A stretch of 64,000 nt of DNA from assembly GCA_023411575.1 (NCBI GenBank), contig JAEYOP010000017.1:1-64000 (forward strand), read 5' to 3'. Positions within the stretch are counted from its first letter, which is position 1; every line of letters begins with the position of its first letter. The position numbers and the translations under genes are program-made. The DNA comes from Bacillota bacterium. Its GTDB lineage: Bacteria > Bacillota > Clostridia > Acetivibrionales > DTU013. The notes under the pieces were generated by a model. It saw only the letters and a list, made by a program, of their open reading frames with translations, searched no databases and was not told where the DNA came from. Shown here piece after piece: positions 7,881 through 16,541 of the stretch.

Positions 7881-9560
7881 TTACTTGCTTTTGTATTCGT
7901 CATAGTATTTCTGGATGATTTCCGTATTCGTGTCAATGCCGGCTTTCTTGCAGTTTGCCACGTATGCGTCCCATTCCTTCTCGACGCCGCCGTCCGTAAT
8001 CCACTGGGCCCATTTGGCAAGCGCAATGTTCAGAACAGCCGTGTTGTTGGTGCCCATGGTGGCATTGTCATCAACATTGTATTTCATAAACATGGACGGC
8101 AATACGTCGTTCTTGGTATCAATCGCGTCGATAATCGGTTTCAGGCCTTCCATCTGCTTGTCGATCGACTGCATATCCGTGCCGAGGGTGAGCTTCAGAT
8201 CGTCGGAGATGTACATCGGTCCGTTGTCCGCCCAGGTGGAGGTCCATTTCCAGGTGCCGGGGTCCATTGCGGGATCTTCCGGGGGGAGGACCGTATAGGT
8301 TCCGTCGCCGTTGTCCTTGATGTTGGGTCCGATGGAGCCGAACAGAATCTGCATGCTGACGATGGGATCATACAGCTGGTTGATGAACCGCATGGCCGCT
8401 TCCTTGTTGGCGCACTGCGAGGACAGCTGGACACAGTTCGGACCATAGTTGAGCATATTGTAATCGTAATCCCAGGACAGCTGAGAGGTGGAATCCGCCG
8501 ATACTTTCAACTGGCCCATGGAGGCGTACTGGGGAGCCAGGGTGTTTCCTACCCTATCCGTTACTTCCCAGCCCCAGGTGAAGCCTACCGCAGCCACATC
8601 CCCGTTTCCGCGGGCAACGGACTGGAATTTGGTATAATCCTGTGTGAAAACTTCCTTGCTGATCAAGCCCGCCGCGTAGCACTTGTGCAGGAACTGGACA
8701 AGGGTCTTGTACCGCTCGTCGATGAGCCAGTTCTTAACCTTTCCGTCTTCCAGGAACGGTCCCCAGCCGCTGGCGTCCGTCAGGGTCAGGCCCATGCTGC
8801 CCAGCATTACGGTCGGTTCAAAGAAACCGAAATTCACAACGCCCACGCCCATTCCCGTCGGGGCGAAATCCATCGGGATTTCATCATTGGGATCCCCATT
8901 GCCGTTGGCATCCTTATCCTTGAAAGCCACCAGCACGTCGTAAAGCTCGTCCCAGTTGGTCGGCATTTTCAGGCCCAGGTTGTCCAGCCATTTCTGGTTG
9001 ATATACTGTCTTGTCACCGTAGCCGGCCAATACCTCTGGTATTTCGGCAGTCCGTAAATCTTTCCGTCGGGCTGGGTGGCAATGACCTTCGTTTCCGGAT
9101 GGGCATTGAACATAGCCACTACATTGGGAGCATATTTGTCCACCAGAGGGGCAAGATCTTCAAACAAGCCCTGGAACTGTGCGAACTCCGTATCCATGAT
9201 GGCATTGTTGCCGACCACCAGGTCCGGGATGTCGCCGCCGGCCAGGAGGGCAGCCTTTTTCTGTGCCCAGTCGGAAGAAATCTCTTCCCAGGAGATATCC
9301 ACTCCAGCATCCTCTTCCGCCTTCTGCAGCCATTCCATCTTGGCCAGTTCCTTTGTCAGCGGGTGCTTTGTGAAGAGGGCCGTCAGCTTTACCTTTTCGC
9401 CGCTGGGCGCCGCCTCCCCGGATGCCGCCGTTCCCGACGCCGTCACGGCCGCAGCACCGGATGATGCTTCCGTCGAAGCCTGGTTTCCGCCGCAGCCTGC
9501 CGTCACGGACAGACTAAAGCACAGAACCAGAAGAATCGCCAGTACCTTTTTCATTTTCAT
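7881..9560 (-). CDS. Sugar-binding lipoprotein of the first LplBC importer
   Basis: A 559-aa extracellular solute-binding protein of the large LplA/family-1 type that hands oligosaccharides to LplB/LplC permeases. The start at 9560 is preceded by GGGAGG. The signal peptide ends in the lipobox VTAGC, so the protein is anchored to the membrane by a lipid. A Ser/Ala/Thr-rich linker (about residues 25-50) follows. The body begins near KVKLTALFTKHPLT. The frame open further upstream (to 9641) is not used. It is the first gene of the operon and faces an AraC regulator across 420 bases. Confidence 0.9.
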   Translation of the reverse strand: MKMKKVLAILLVLCFSLSVTAGCGGNQASTEASSGAAAVTASGTAASGEAAPSGEKVKLTALFTKHPLTKELAKMEWLQKAEEDAGVDISWEEISSDWAQKKAALLAGGDIPDLVVGNNAIMDTEFAQFQGLFEDLAPLVDKYAPNVVAMFNAHPETKVIATQPDGKIYGLPKYQRYWPATVTRQYINQKWLDNLGLKMPTNWDELYDVLVAFKDKDANGNGDPNDEIPMDFAPTGMGVGVVNFGFFEPTVMLGSMGLTLTDASGWGPFLEDGKVKNWLIDERYKTLVQFLHKCYAAGLISKEVFTQDYTKFQSVARGNGDVAAVGFTWGWEVTDRVGNTLAPQYASMGQLKVSADSTSQLSWDYDYNMLNYGPNCVQLSSQCANKEAAMRFINQLYDPIVSMQILFGSIGPNIKDNGDGTYTVLPPEDPAMDPGTWKWTSTWADNGPMYISDDLKLTLGTDMQSIDKQMEGLKPIIDAIDTKNDVLPSMFMKYNVDDNATMGTNNTAVLNIALAKWAQWITDGGVEKEWDAYVANCKKAGIDTNTEIIQKYYDEYKSK

Positions 9561-9942
9561 ACATTTTCCTCCCGTTTTTTTATTTGATATGATTTTAAGC
9601 ATGAGGAATACGCCCAAGCATGCTGAAACCATAACATGCACAGTTCATAAAAAGCGTTTATTCAGATCGTTCCGGTATAAATCAGATACAAACCCCGCCG
9701 AATGTCAAAAAGTTTGATTTTGTTAAAAGATGTTCAATGCAAATTCATTATCCTTACAGGAATTATTCTATAAATTTATTCCGTTCTAGTAAATAGCGCA
9801 ATGTTCGAATGTGTGTTAAAAGGTTAGTTGTTATTTCGGAAACGGAAATGCTCCCGGTCCTTTTTCACGGGAAGCCCTGCGCGTCCGGACTGGCGGAATG
9901 CTGTTGAATCCGTGCCGCGCTATGGATTTTGCGCCAGTTTTG

Positions 9943-9951
9943 TGGTATGAT
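9943..9951 (+). promoter_or_regulatory. Extended -10 promoter of the AraC regulator
   Basis: The sequence TGGTATGAT is an extended -10 box (TGN plus TATGAT) with no good -35 box. It lies 30 bases before the GTG start of the AraC-type gene. The same 420-base gap (9561-9980) must hold the binding-protein promoter. There a consensus TTGACA -35 is seen on the - strand at 9708-9703, but no convincing -10 goes with it. Confidence 0.5.
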
Positions 9952-9980
9952 ATTGTCGGTGTTTAAAAAAGTTAGAAACG

Positions 9981-10847
9981 GTGGCAAAACGTTATATGGT
10001 TGGTTATGAATTTTTGGTCGATACCCCGGTCGGCATGGCCCTGACCGGAAAATTCCAGGCTCCGTCCCCCGAATGGATCCATTTGAGCCGGTACCTGCTG
10101 GATTACGAATTGATCGTCATGACGGACGGCGTTTTATATATCGCCGGCGACAAAAACCATTATGTCGTCAATAAGGGCGAATACCTGCTTTTGGCGCCGC
10201 AAACAAACCAATACGGATACAAAGCCTCCGACTGCAGCTTCTACTGGCTTCATTTTTCATACCGGAACGATATCAGCGTCCTGGACCTTTCCTCCGCCGC
10301 GTCCGATTACAAGCCGGGCAGAATCATCATCCCGCAGCAGGGGAGCCTCAAGAATATTGAAAAAATCGTGGTGATGATGAAGCAATTGCAGGACTCCGTC
10401 CGGAACTACGGCGAAAAGACGCTGAACGACTACCTGTCCACCTCGATCCTCTGCGAGATGTACAACCAGCTTCATTTTTCCGAAAACAGCGCGGGGAAAA
10501 AATCCAACCAACAAATCTACAACGATATCCTGGATTATATCAAATGGAACAGTCATGAAAATATCCGGGTTTCTCACATTGCCGATTATTTCGGGTATAA
10601 CGAGAAATACCTCTCCCATCTGTTTACGCAGGTTTCCGGAACGTCCCTGAAGCAGTACATCCTGATCGAGAAAATGGAGATCGCCAAATTCATCCTGACC
10701 GACACCAACAACAACATCAGTGAAATCGGCGCGCAGCTCGGGTATTCCGATTGCCACAATTTCATGAAGGCCTTTAAAAAGATCGTGGGCCTTACCCCCT
10801 CCGAATATCGGAATGCCTATTCCAAGCGGCTTTTGTACTATAAATAA
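9981..10847 (+). CDS. AraC-family transcriptional regulator
   Basis: A 288-aa regulator. The N-terminal part (about 1-160) looks like the cupin sensing domain of AraC proteins, with the YELIVMTDGVLYI and KGEYLLLAP strands. The C-terminal about 100 residues hold two helix-turn-helix units, including HIADYFGYNEKYLSHLF and IGAQLGYSDCHNFMKAFKK, ending with the usual G-L-T-P-S-E-Y-R. The start taken is GTG at 9981; an ATG at 9996 is an alternative. It is divergent from the sugar importer operon and most likely activates it when the sugar is present. Confidence 0.88.
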   Translation: MAKRYMVGYEFLVDTPVGMALTGKFQAPSPEWIHLSRYLLDYELIVMTDGVLYIAGDKNHYVVNKGEYLLLAPQTNQYGYKASDCSFYWLHFSYRNDISVLDLSSAASDYKPGRIIIPQQGSLKNIEKIVVMMKQLQDSVRNYGEKTLNDYLSTSILCEMYNQLHFSENSAGKKSNQQIYNDILDYIKWNSHENIRVSHIADYFGYNEKYLSHLFTQVSGTSLKQYILIEKMEIAKFILTDTNNNISEIGAQLGYSDCHNFMKAFKKIVGLTPSEYRNAYSKRLLYYK

Positions 10848-10893
10848 AAAATCTCGGCGCATCGAACCCTCTCGATACCCGCGTGTTCCAAAA

Positions 10894-12042
10894 TTACCCC
10901 TCAAACAAAGCTACTGCCCGTTCCATATTGGATATGACATCCACGCCGAAGGGGCACCTCTTCATACACGCGCCGCATTGGATGCAAGCCGACGCTTTAT
11001 GGGCAATGGCGTCATATTTCCCCTTCATTTCATCCGAAACGCCGTATGCGGCACTGTCCGCCAACCGGGTCATTTCGGCTATGTTGATCCTGGAAGGACA
11101 GGGCAGGCAATGGTTGCAGTACATGCAGCTTCCGGCCAGGCCGACCTGGGATTCGCTGATGGCGCTGCTGTAATCCTTTTCCTCATCAGAGGCGCTTAAA
11201 TAGGTGAGCGCGTCCTGCATCTCCTTGATATTTTTGCAGCCTGGGACCACCGTACTGACTCCGGGCTGCGACAGGGAATAGTTCAGGCATTGGGCCGGCG
11301 TCATTTTCAAGGACCGCTCGGTAAAGCCGTTCAGCAGCCATCCGCCGGCATAGGGCTTCATGGCCACGATTCCGACATTCTGCTTCACGCAGGCGGAATA
11401 CAGCTCCTTTCGGTTGATTGCGGGCTTATACCCCTTTTCGTCGAGCTGGTTGTAGGACTCCTTCTGCCACAACGCCTCCAGCTGGGTATCCCCCGGCAGC
11501 GCGTCAAAGGCGGGATTGACCGGGAACATCAGTACATCCACATACCCGTTGTTCACCGCTTGCAGGGATACGGGCACCTTGTGGCTGCTCATGCCGATAT
11601 AACGGACCCTGCCTTCCCGCTTCAGCTTCAGGGCATACTCCAGAATCCAGCCATTCCCGAATACGCAGTCATATTCGTCCTGCTCGTCGATAAAATGGAG
11701 CATCAGGATATCGATATAATCCGTCTTCAGCCGGGTATAGAAATCCTGGAGGTATTTCTCGCCCATGGCCCGGTCCCTTGTCTTGAAGTACTGATTGTCC
11801 TTCAGCGTAGAGCCCAGGTGTCCCGCCAGCAGCACCTTTTCCCTTCTGCCCTGCAATACGTCACCGAAATTGTCCCTCACTTCAGGCGAAGGCATCCACA
11901 AATCGATGTAGTTGACCCCATTCTCGACAGCCAGATCCACCACCGATTGAACCACCTCCAGCGGTTCATGCCATAAAAATTCGGAGCCCAATCCCACGAC
12001 TCCCACATCCAGGCCCGTTCTGCCAAGCTTTCTATATTGCAC
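10894..12042 (-). CDS. Aldo-keto reductase with C-terminal 4Fe-4S motifs
   Basis: A 382-aa NAD(P)H-dependent oxidoreductase. Start taken at the GTG at 12042, preceded by GGGGTGAGG; the frame is open further upstream but without a site and into non-coding sequence. An aldo-keto barrel fills about 1-280, starting QYRKLGRTGLDVGVVGLG and including YIGMSSHK. The end carries a ferredoxin-like part with CMYCNHCLPCP and CIQCGACMKRCPFGV. This combination is a known clostridial subgroup of unknown substrate. It is monocistronic and convergent with the AraC gene. Confidence 0.85.
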   Translation of the reverse strand: MQYRKLGRTGLDVGVVGLGSEFLWHEPLEVVQSVVDLAVENGVNYIDLWMPSPEVRDNFGDVLQGRREKVLLAGHLGSTLKDNQYFKTRDRAMGEKYLQDFYTRLKTDYIDILMLHFIDEQDEYDCVFGNGWILEYALKLKREGRVRYIGMSSHKVPVSLQAVNNGYVDVLMFPVNPAFDALPGDTQLEALWQKESYNQLDEKGYKPAINRKELYSACVKQNVGIVAMKPYAGGWLLNGFTERSLKMTPAQCLNYSLSQPGVSTVVPGCKNIKEMQDALTYLSASDEEKDYSSAISESQVGLAGSCMYCNHCLPCPSRINIAEMTRLADSAAYGVSDEMKGKYDAIAHKASACIQCGACMKRCPFGVDVISNMERAVALFEG

Positions 12043-12599
12043 GCGCCTCACCCCATCTGCTTTAGAATTGATTATTATCTTATAATAAAAAAAGTCACAT
12101 GGCAAATTAATCCTCACGGGTCTTTCCAGTCGTTCTTCATAACATTCGTGCCAGGCTGCTTGGCTTCGAAGCATGAAACAGGATGCTCCACAAGCACCCC
12201 TGCCGTTTCTTACAGCAAGCGCCTTCGCAGATCGCTTCGAAGTCTCCTGTAGGCGAAGAAGGTGCAAGCTTATACATGCGAAGGGGGTGCGCTGTTCAAT
12301 TTTTCAGCTTTAGGCCTCTAAAGGTTAACATAATCTTGGATTTCGCGCCATTATAACGTAAAAGCGAACTGAAATTCGCTGAAAAACGTAATTTTTATTT
12401 AATCATTCGTCCTAAACCTGCAAATTTGAACACAAAGCTCGTAAAAGCTCTGAGAGGCCTCCTTTTCGCTTAGCTACTCACCGGTGAGCAGGACGGGCGG
12501 GCAGGATTCTGCCTTGAGCCCTACCCGCACGTTGAAGCTTTTGAAGTCTATTAAATGGCCTGTGTTTAGCAGTATTGCTATGGCAAATTAATCCCTCAT
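12043..12599. other. Non-coding gap with a duplicated motif
   Basis: About 560 bases with no credible gene on either strand. A 15-base motif, ATGGCAAATTAATCC, appears at 12099-12113 and again at 12580-12594, so the two copies bracket about 470 bases. The rc of the first copy supplies a TTGCCA that may be the -35 box of the reductase promoter, with TATAAG further on. The inner part has a 12-bp palindrome, CTCACCGGTGAG (about 12476-12487), and a lone TATAAT on the - strand at 12355-12350. The block may be an insertion, but no ends or transposase remain. Confidence 0.4.
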
Positions 12600-12639
12600 A
12601 AAAAAAGCCGGCAAAGAACCGCTGAGGATTCTCTGCCGG
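12600..12639 (-). terminator. Terminator of the amino-sugar operon
   Basis: An 11-bp stem with one mismatch (12608-12618 with 12629-12639) is followed on the - strand by a run of seven T. It lies 40 bases beyond the nagA stop. Confidence 0.9.
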
Positions 12640-12678
12640 GAATGTGGGTATTTGCAGATTTGCATTTTAATAAGGGGT

Positions 12679-13857
12679 TTAATTGTCGATAGAGCCGCCT
12701 GCTTCGCTATAAACGCATTTTCCTTTGACGTAGGTCGCCTTGACGTTGAACTCCCGGTCCATCAGGAAGAAGTCCGCATCCTTGCCAACTTCTATGGAGC
12801 CCTTGCGGTCGTCTATCCCCAGCTCCGTGGCCTGATTGAGGGACGCCATTCGGAATACCTCGTGCAGCTCCGCTTTAGTATTCTGATAGAAATTGCTGAT
12901 CCCCTGGTTCAGCCTCAGCACGCTTCCGGCCAATGTGCCGTTTTCAAGCCGTGCCTCGCCGTCCTTTACGATCACAGGCTGCCCGCCCAGTGAGTAGATT
13001 CCGTCCGGCATGCCGCCCGCTTCGATGCAGTCGGTGATCAGGGTGACCCGTTCCGTCCCTTTCGCTTTCCGGATCAGTTCGAACAGGCCCGGATGGACAT
13101 GGATTTTGTCGGCGATCAGTTCGCAGTAAATGTCGCTCGAAAGCGCCGCCACTGCGTTGCCGGCATTTCTGTGATGAATTCCCGTCATGGCATTGAACAG
13201 GTGGGTGCAGTGGGAAGCTCCCGCCGCAATTCCTTCCATGGCCTGCTCGTACGTAGCGGTCGTATGCCCTATGGAAGCTATGATTCCATGCTCTTTCAGT
13301 TTACCGATCAATTCCTTTGCTCCCGGCTGTTCCGGCGCAAGGGTAACTATTTTAATAATATCCTTGAAGGGTTCAACCATATCCCAACTAGGAAGTTGTA
13401 TATATTTTGAATCCTGGGCGCCTTTAAACTGCTCGCTGATAAAGGGTCCTTCCATATGGGCCCCTAAGAGCTGCGCCCCCGGCATTTCCATTCCCAGGCC
13501 CGACCGGATGCTCTCCAGCGCCTTGAAAATAGCTTCCGGGCTCATGGTCATGGTCGTTGCCAGAAAGGCCGTTACCCCGTTTTGGGCCACGGCGCCGCTT
13601 ATGGTCGTCAGCGCTTCCGTCGTGCCCTCCATGGTATCCTTGCCGCCGCTCCCGTGGATATGCACGTCGATCAGCCCGGGCGCTATCAGCAGCCCCTCCG
13701 CATCGACGATTTCCCCGTCTCCCGCAGGAAACCGTTCCCTCTGTGCAAGGAACCGGTCTTCCAGCTCAAGGACCGAAAAGGTATCGCCAACTCCTAAAAC
13801 ATAGTCTTTCAGCACCTGCTTTTCCGTTATGATCTCCGCACCCTTGAAATACTTCAT
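12679..13857 (-). CDS. nagA: N-acetylglucosamine-6-phosphate deacetylase
   Basis: A 392-aa cytosolic metal-dependent hydrolase that turns N-acetylglucosamine 6-phosphate into glucosamine 6-phosphate and acetate. Amidohydrolase markers are in place: DVHIHG (H66, H68), the metal ligand E136 in AHMEGPF, H198 in IGHTT, H219 in CTHLFNAM and the catalytic aspartate D276 in LITDCIEAGG. Length is normal for NagA. The ATG has an AGGGGGA site. It is the last gene of a three-gene unit with a SIS-domain protein and a ROK-like kinase, followed by a strong terminator. Together they would convert GlcNAc to fructose 6-phosphate. Confidence 0.95.
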   Translation of the reverse strand: MKYFKGAEIITEKQVLKDYVLGVGDTFSVLELEDRFLAQRERFPAGDGEIVDAEGLLIAPGLIDVHIHGSGGKDTMEGTTEALTTISGAVAQNGVTAFLATTMTMSPEAIFKALESIRSGLGMEMPGAQLLGAHMEGPFISEQFKGAQDSKYIQLPSWDMVEPFKDIIKIVTLAPEQPGAKELIGKLKEHGIIASIGHTTATYEQAMEGIAAGASHCTHLFNAMTGIHHRNAGNAVAALSSDIYCELIADKIHVHPGLFELIRKAKGTERVTLITDCIEAGGMPDGIYSLGGQPVIVKDGEARLENGTLAGSVLRLNQGISNFYQNTKAELHEVFRMASLNQATELGIDDRKGSIEVGKDADFFLMDREFNVKATYVKGKCVYSEAGGSIDN

Positions 13858-13871
13858 CCCGATTCCCCCTT

Positions 13872-15272
13872 TTATCCGATTTTCGGCAGGTTTGCCGCCG
13901 CGATCGACTGGCCGACCCTGCGGCTGCTTTCATCCGGGAGGCAAAGCCGGATCTTTTCCGCAAGCTCCGGAAACTCCGCCGCCAGCACCTCTTCCGCCTT
14001 CTTCAGGATAAGGCTTCCGCCTTCCCCGGAAGTAACGCGGCCCAGGATCAAAATATGCCGGATATCGTAAAAATCCGCATAGTGGGCGATAGCATAGCCC
14101 AGGTAGCAGCCGATGGATTCGAATATCCTGACGGCCCTCTCATCCCCTTTTTCGTGGAGTTCCTGGACGATCTTCAGCTTTTCGGCCGGCGTCCGCTTTT
14201 CCTCCAGTTCGATTCCTGCGGCGGGAGCCAGCTTGATCACCGCGTCCTGGGAAAAATATTTGACTCCGCAGCCGTAATCCTCGGACCACTCGTCCACCAT
14301 GGCCTCCGGGTTGTAATCCACGGGAACGAAAGCCAGCTCGTTGAGCCATCCCGTGATATTCCCGTTCCGGTCCACATATCCGCCGGCTTCGCTGGTACCC
14401 ATCGCCAGCCCGAGCACGGCCCCGTCGTCCAGGTCCATCGCGCCCGCAAGGGCGGTAACATCTCCGTCGTTGGCCACTTCAAGGGGGACCTCCCCCAGCT
14501 CCTTCACGGCGTTTTTCAAAATATCCTTGACCTGACTCTCAAAGAGCTCTTCCGGCACCTTTATAAAAAGGGATGCCGCCATGACCCTGTTGTCGATATA
14601 AATTCCGGCTGAGCTTACGCCAACCGCGTCAACCCTCGGCATATGGGACGCAGCGGTTTTCAGCGCGGTCACGATCTCCTTGTAATGGTATTCGGGATCG
14701 GTCTGTATCTTCGGATGCCAGATTATTTCCTCGCTGTATACGGCCTCTCCGTCTATAACGGCTGAAACCTTCCGGTCGCTGCCGCCCAGGTCCAGGCCGA
14801 TCCTGCAGCCCTCCAGATGTCTTCCCACGGGATTGGAGACCTCGTTTTCAGCCGGAAGGGCGTCGTACCCCGTTGCCTCCACGGTAAAGTCCTTTTCATA
14901 AACACGGCCCATGAATTTCGCATCAAACGCCCGGATTCCCCCGGCAGAGTAGGCTTTTTTGATGTACTCCCCTATGCTGGCCGGTCCGCCGACCGTGACC
15001 TTCCATCCGCCCCGGGTCCACAGCAGTGTCTTGACGATCCGTTCGGCGTAGGAAAAATTGGCTTCCGCCATGGGGCTGCTTTCCGGGAACACCATGGTTT
15101 TATATGTCGATACCAGTCCATTCCCTCTTTCTATGGCGATTCCGAGGGGAACGCCCCCGCCGGACTTTTTCACCTGCTCCAGAAAAGCTCTGTTTTCCAG
15201 CGAAGCCGGCTTGAAAGCTTTGTCCAGAACCGGCAGAACCTTGGGGTCTGCGCTCCAAATCATCTTGTTCAT
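13872..15272 (-). CDS. ROK-like sugar kinase with N-terminal extension
   Basis: A 466-aa protein of the sugar kinase/Hsp70/actin fold. The phosphate motif IGLDLGGSD (D161) lies unusually far in, because about 150 residues precede it. The second nucleotide motif includes VANDGDVTALAGA and GLAMGTSEAGG. ROK kinases are usually about 300 aa. The N-terminal part (VPLGIAIERGNG, VTVGGPASIGEY) has no function I can name. It sits between the SIS-domain deaminase and nagA, so phosphorylation of N-acetylglucosamine or a related amino sugar is the likely task. I do not see the zinc-binding CxCGxxGC motif common in ROK proteins. Fold assignment is good; substrate is inferred. Confidence 0.75.
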   Translation of the reverse strand: MNKMIWSADPKVLPVLDKAFKPASLENRAFLEQVKKSGGGVPLGIAIERGNGLVSTYKTMVFPESSPMAEANFSYAERIVKTLLWTRGGWKVTVGGPASIGEYIKKAYSAGGIRAFDAKFMGRVYEKDFTVEATGYDALPAENEVSNPVGRHLEGCRIGLDLGGSDRKVSAVIDGEAVYSEEIIWHPKIQTDPEYHYKEIVTALKTAASHMPRVDAVGVSSAGIYIDNRVMAASLFIKVPEELFESQVKDILKNAVKELGEVPLEVANDGDVTALAGAMDLDDGAVLGLAMGTSEAGGYVDRNGNITGWLNELAFVPVDYNPEAMVDEWSEDYGCGVKYFSQDAVIKLAPAAGIELEEKRTPAEKLKIVQELHEKGDERAVRIFESIGCYLGYAIAHYADFYDIRHILILGRVTSGEGGSLILKKAEEVLAAEFPELAEKIRLCLPDESSRRVGQSIAAANLPKIG

Positions 15273-15322
15273 AAGGCACCTCCAAAATATTCAGGCTATT
15301 CAGGCTATGGATAAACCGCTTT

Positions 15323-16360
15323 CTATTTCGTGATCGTCACCTTGTTCAGACCTCTCGGCGCGTCCGGGTTGAGGCCTTTTGCCAGCGAAAGCCTGCAGGC
15401 GAACATCTGGGCCAGGGTGACGTTATAAAACGGGGAAATGACATCGTTGCGCGTATCGGGAATCGTCAGGGCGCAATCACCCAGCCCCAGCATCTCCGCA
15501 TTGTTTGACACCATGATGATCTCTGCTCCGGCGGATTTTAGCTTTTCCGTCATTTCGGCTATGTCGCTCAAAGCCGGACCCTCCGGCGCGTAAACGATGA
15601 CCGGCATATCCTTGTCGATCATGGCAAAGGGCCCGTGATGAAAGTCGGAGGTGGCATACCCTTTTGCGCGCACATAGCAGGTTTCCTGGATCTTAAGCGC
15701 CGCTTCCAGGGCGACGGCATAGTTGACGCCTCTCGAAAGGACAAAACACTCGTTCATGAAGCGGTATCTTTCCACCTTGCTTGTGATGCTCTCCGCTTCC
15801 TCGAAAATCCGGGCAATGTTGGCCGGCACCAGCGACAGCTCTTTTTTCAGGGCTTCGTCGCCGGCCCATTCGGCCACCAACTGGGCAAGAAGCATGATCT
15901 GCGTGGTGAAGGTCTTCGTCGCCGCGACGCTCCGCTCCAGCCCGGCGTCGCAGAACAGGTGAAAGCCGGCTTCCTGCGCCAGGGGCGAGCTGCTGTCATT
16001 GGTTATGCTGACGGTGATGGCTCCGCTTTCTCCGGCGCATTTTATGACCTCCAGCGCGTCGGCGGCCTTGCCGGACTGGGAAATCCCGATCACAAGGCTC
16101 TTATCGAGCTTCAGCCTGCTGTTGTATATGGTGAAAACGGACGGAGCCGCCAGCGCGACCGGCACTCCGATCAAGGTCTCAATAATATATTTGCCATACA
16201 CTCCTGCATGGTCCGACGTCCCCCTTGCGGCTATGACAACGCTGTCGATCTCTCTTAAGCGGATTTTCGCGACAAGCTCGCTGATGGTCTTTCGGTTGCT
16301 GTTTATGCATCTTTCCAGGGAATCCGGCTGTTCCAGGATTTCTTCCCACATCTTTACCAT
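15323..16360 (-). CDS. SIS-domain protein, probable glucosamine-6-phosphate deaminase (NagB-II type)
   Basis: A 345-aa protein with two SIS (sugar isomerase) domains, like the C-terminal half of GlmS but without the glutamine amidotransferase part. Typical stretches are AARGTSDHAG, GISQSGKAADAL, ATKTFTTQ and FHHGPFAMI, and the end GLNKVTITK matches the family tail. NagB-II enzymes convert glucosamine 6-phosphate to fructose 6-phosphate and ammonia, which fits the NagA gene in the same operon. GAGGTG precedes the ATG. It is the first gene after the promoter-operator and should be made in the largest amount. AgaS-like or FrlB-like activity is possible. Confidence 0.82.
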   Translation of the reverse strand: MVKMWEEILEQPDSLERCINSNRKTISELVAKIRLREIDSVVIAARGTSDHAGVYGKYIIETLIGVPVALAAPSVFTIYNSRLKLDKSLVIGISQSGKAADALEVIKCAGESGAITVSITNDSSSPLAQEAGFHLFCDAGLERSVAATKTFTTQIMLLAQLVAEWAGDEALKKELSLVPANIARIFEEAESITSKVERYRFMNECFVLSRGVNYAVALEAALKIQETCYVRAKGYATSDFHHGPFAMIDKDMPVIVYAPEGPALSDIAEMTEKLKSAGAEIIMVSNNAEMLGLGDCALTIPDTRNDVISPFYNVTLAQMFACRLSLAKGLNPDAPRGLNKVTITK

Positions 16361-16405
16361 ATTGACACCTCACAATAACGGGAGGACTCCCGATTTGAAT
16401 AATTT

Positions 16406-16435
16406 TTGGTATAGTTGTATATACCACTATACCAA
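16406..16435. promoter_or_regulatory. Palindromic operator for the GntR/UTRA regulator
   Basis: A perfect 10-bp inverted repeat, TTGGTATAGT (16406-16415) and ACTATACCAA (16426-16435), with inner GGTATA/TATACC half-sites (16408-16413 and 16420-16425). GGTATA-type half-sites are typical of NagR/YvoA/DasR regulators of amino-sugar genes. The repeat begins right after the -10 box, so a bound protein would block transcription start. The gene for a matching regulator lies just upstream. Confidence 0.85.
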
Positions 16436-16436
16436 T

Positions 16437-16464
16437 ATTTTATCATCTGCCACGAGAAAGTCAA
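16437..16464 (-). promoter_or_regulatory. Promoter of the amino-sugar operon
   Basis: The - strand reads TTGACT (16464-16459), a 16-base spacer and TAAAAT (16442-16437). The operator follows at 16435. The leader to the first gene is about 70 bases. Confidence 0.75.
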
Positions 16465-16500
16465 TAGATACTTCTCAATGTCCTCTATTCTAATCTCTGC

Positions 16501-16526
16501 TCTATAGTCTCTCTTCTATAGTCTCT
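16501..16526. repeat. Short tandem repeat upstream of the amino-sugar promoter
   Basis: The 12-base sequence TCTATAGTCTCT is repeated exactly with a 14-base period (16501-16512 and 16515-16526), with weaker copies toward 16490. It lies between the regulator stop and the -35 box of the operon. It may bind a second regulator or be a chance repeat. Confidence 0.4.
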
Positions 16527-16541
16527 GCCTTATGCAGTTTT

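Noticed and set aside
12476..12487. 12-bp palindrome CTCACCGGTGAG as an operator
   Set aside because: It is far from any gene start, is unique in the window and has no promoter next to it.
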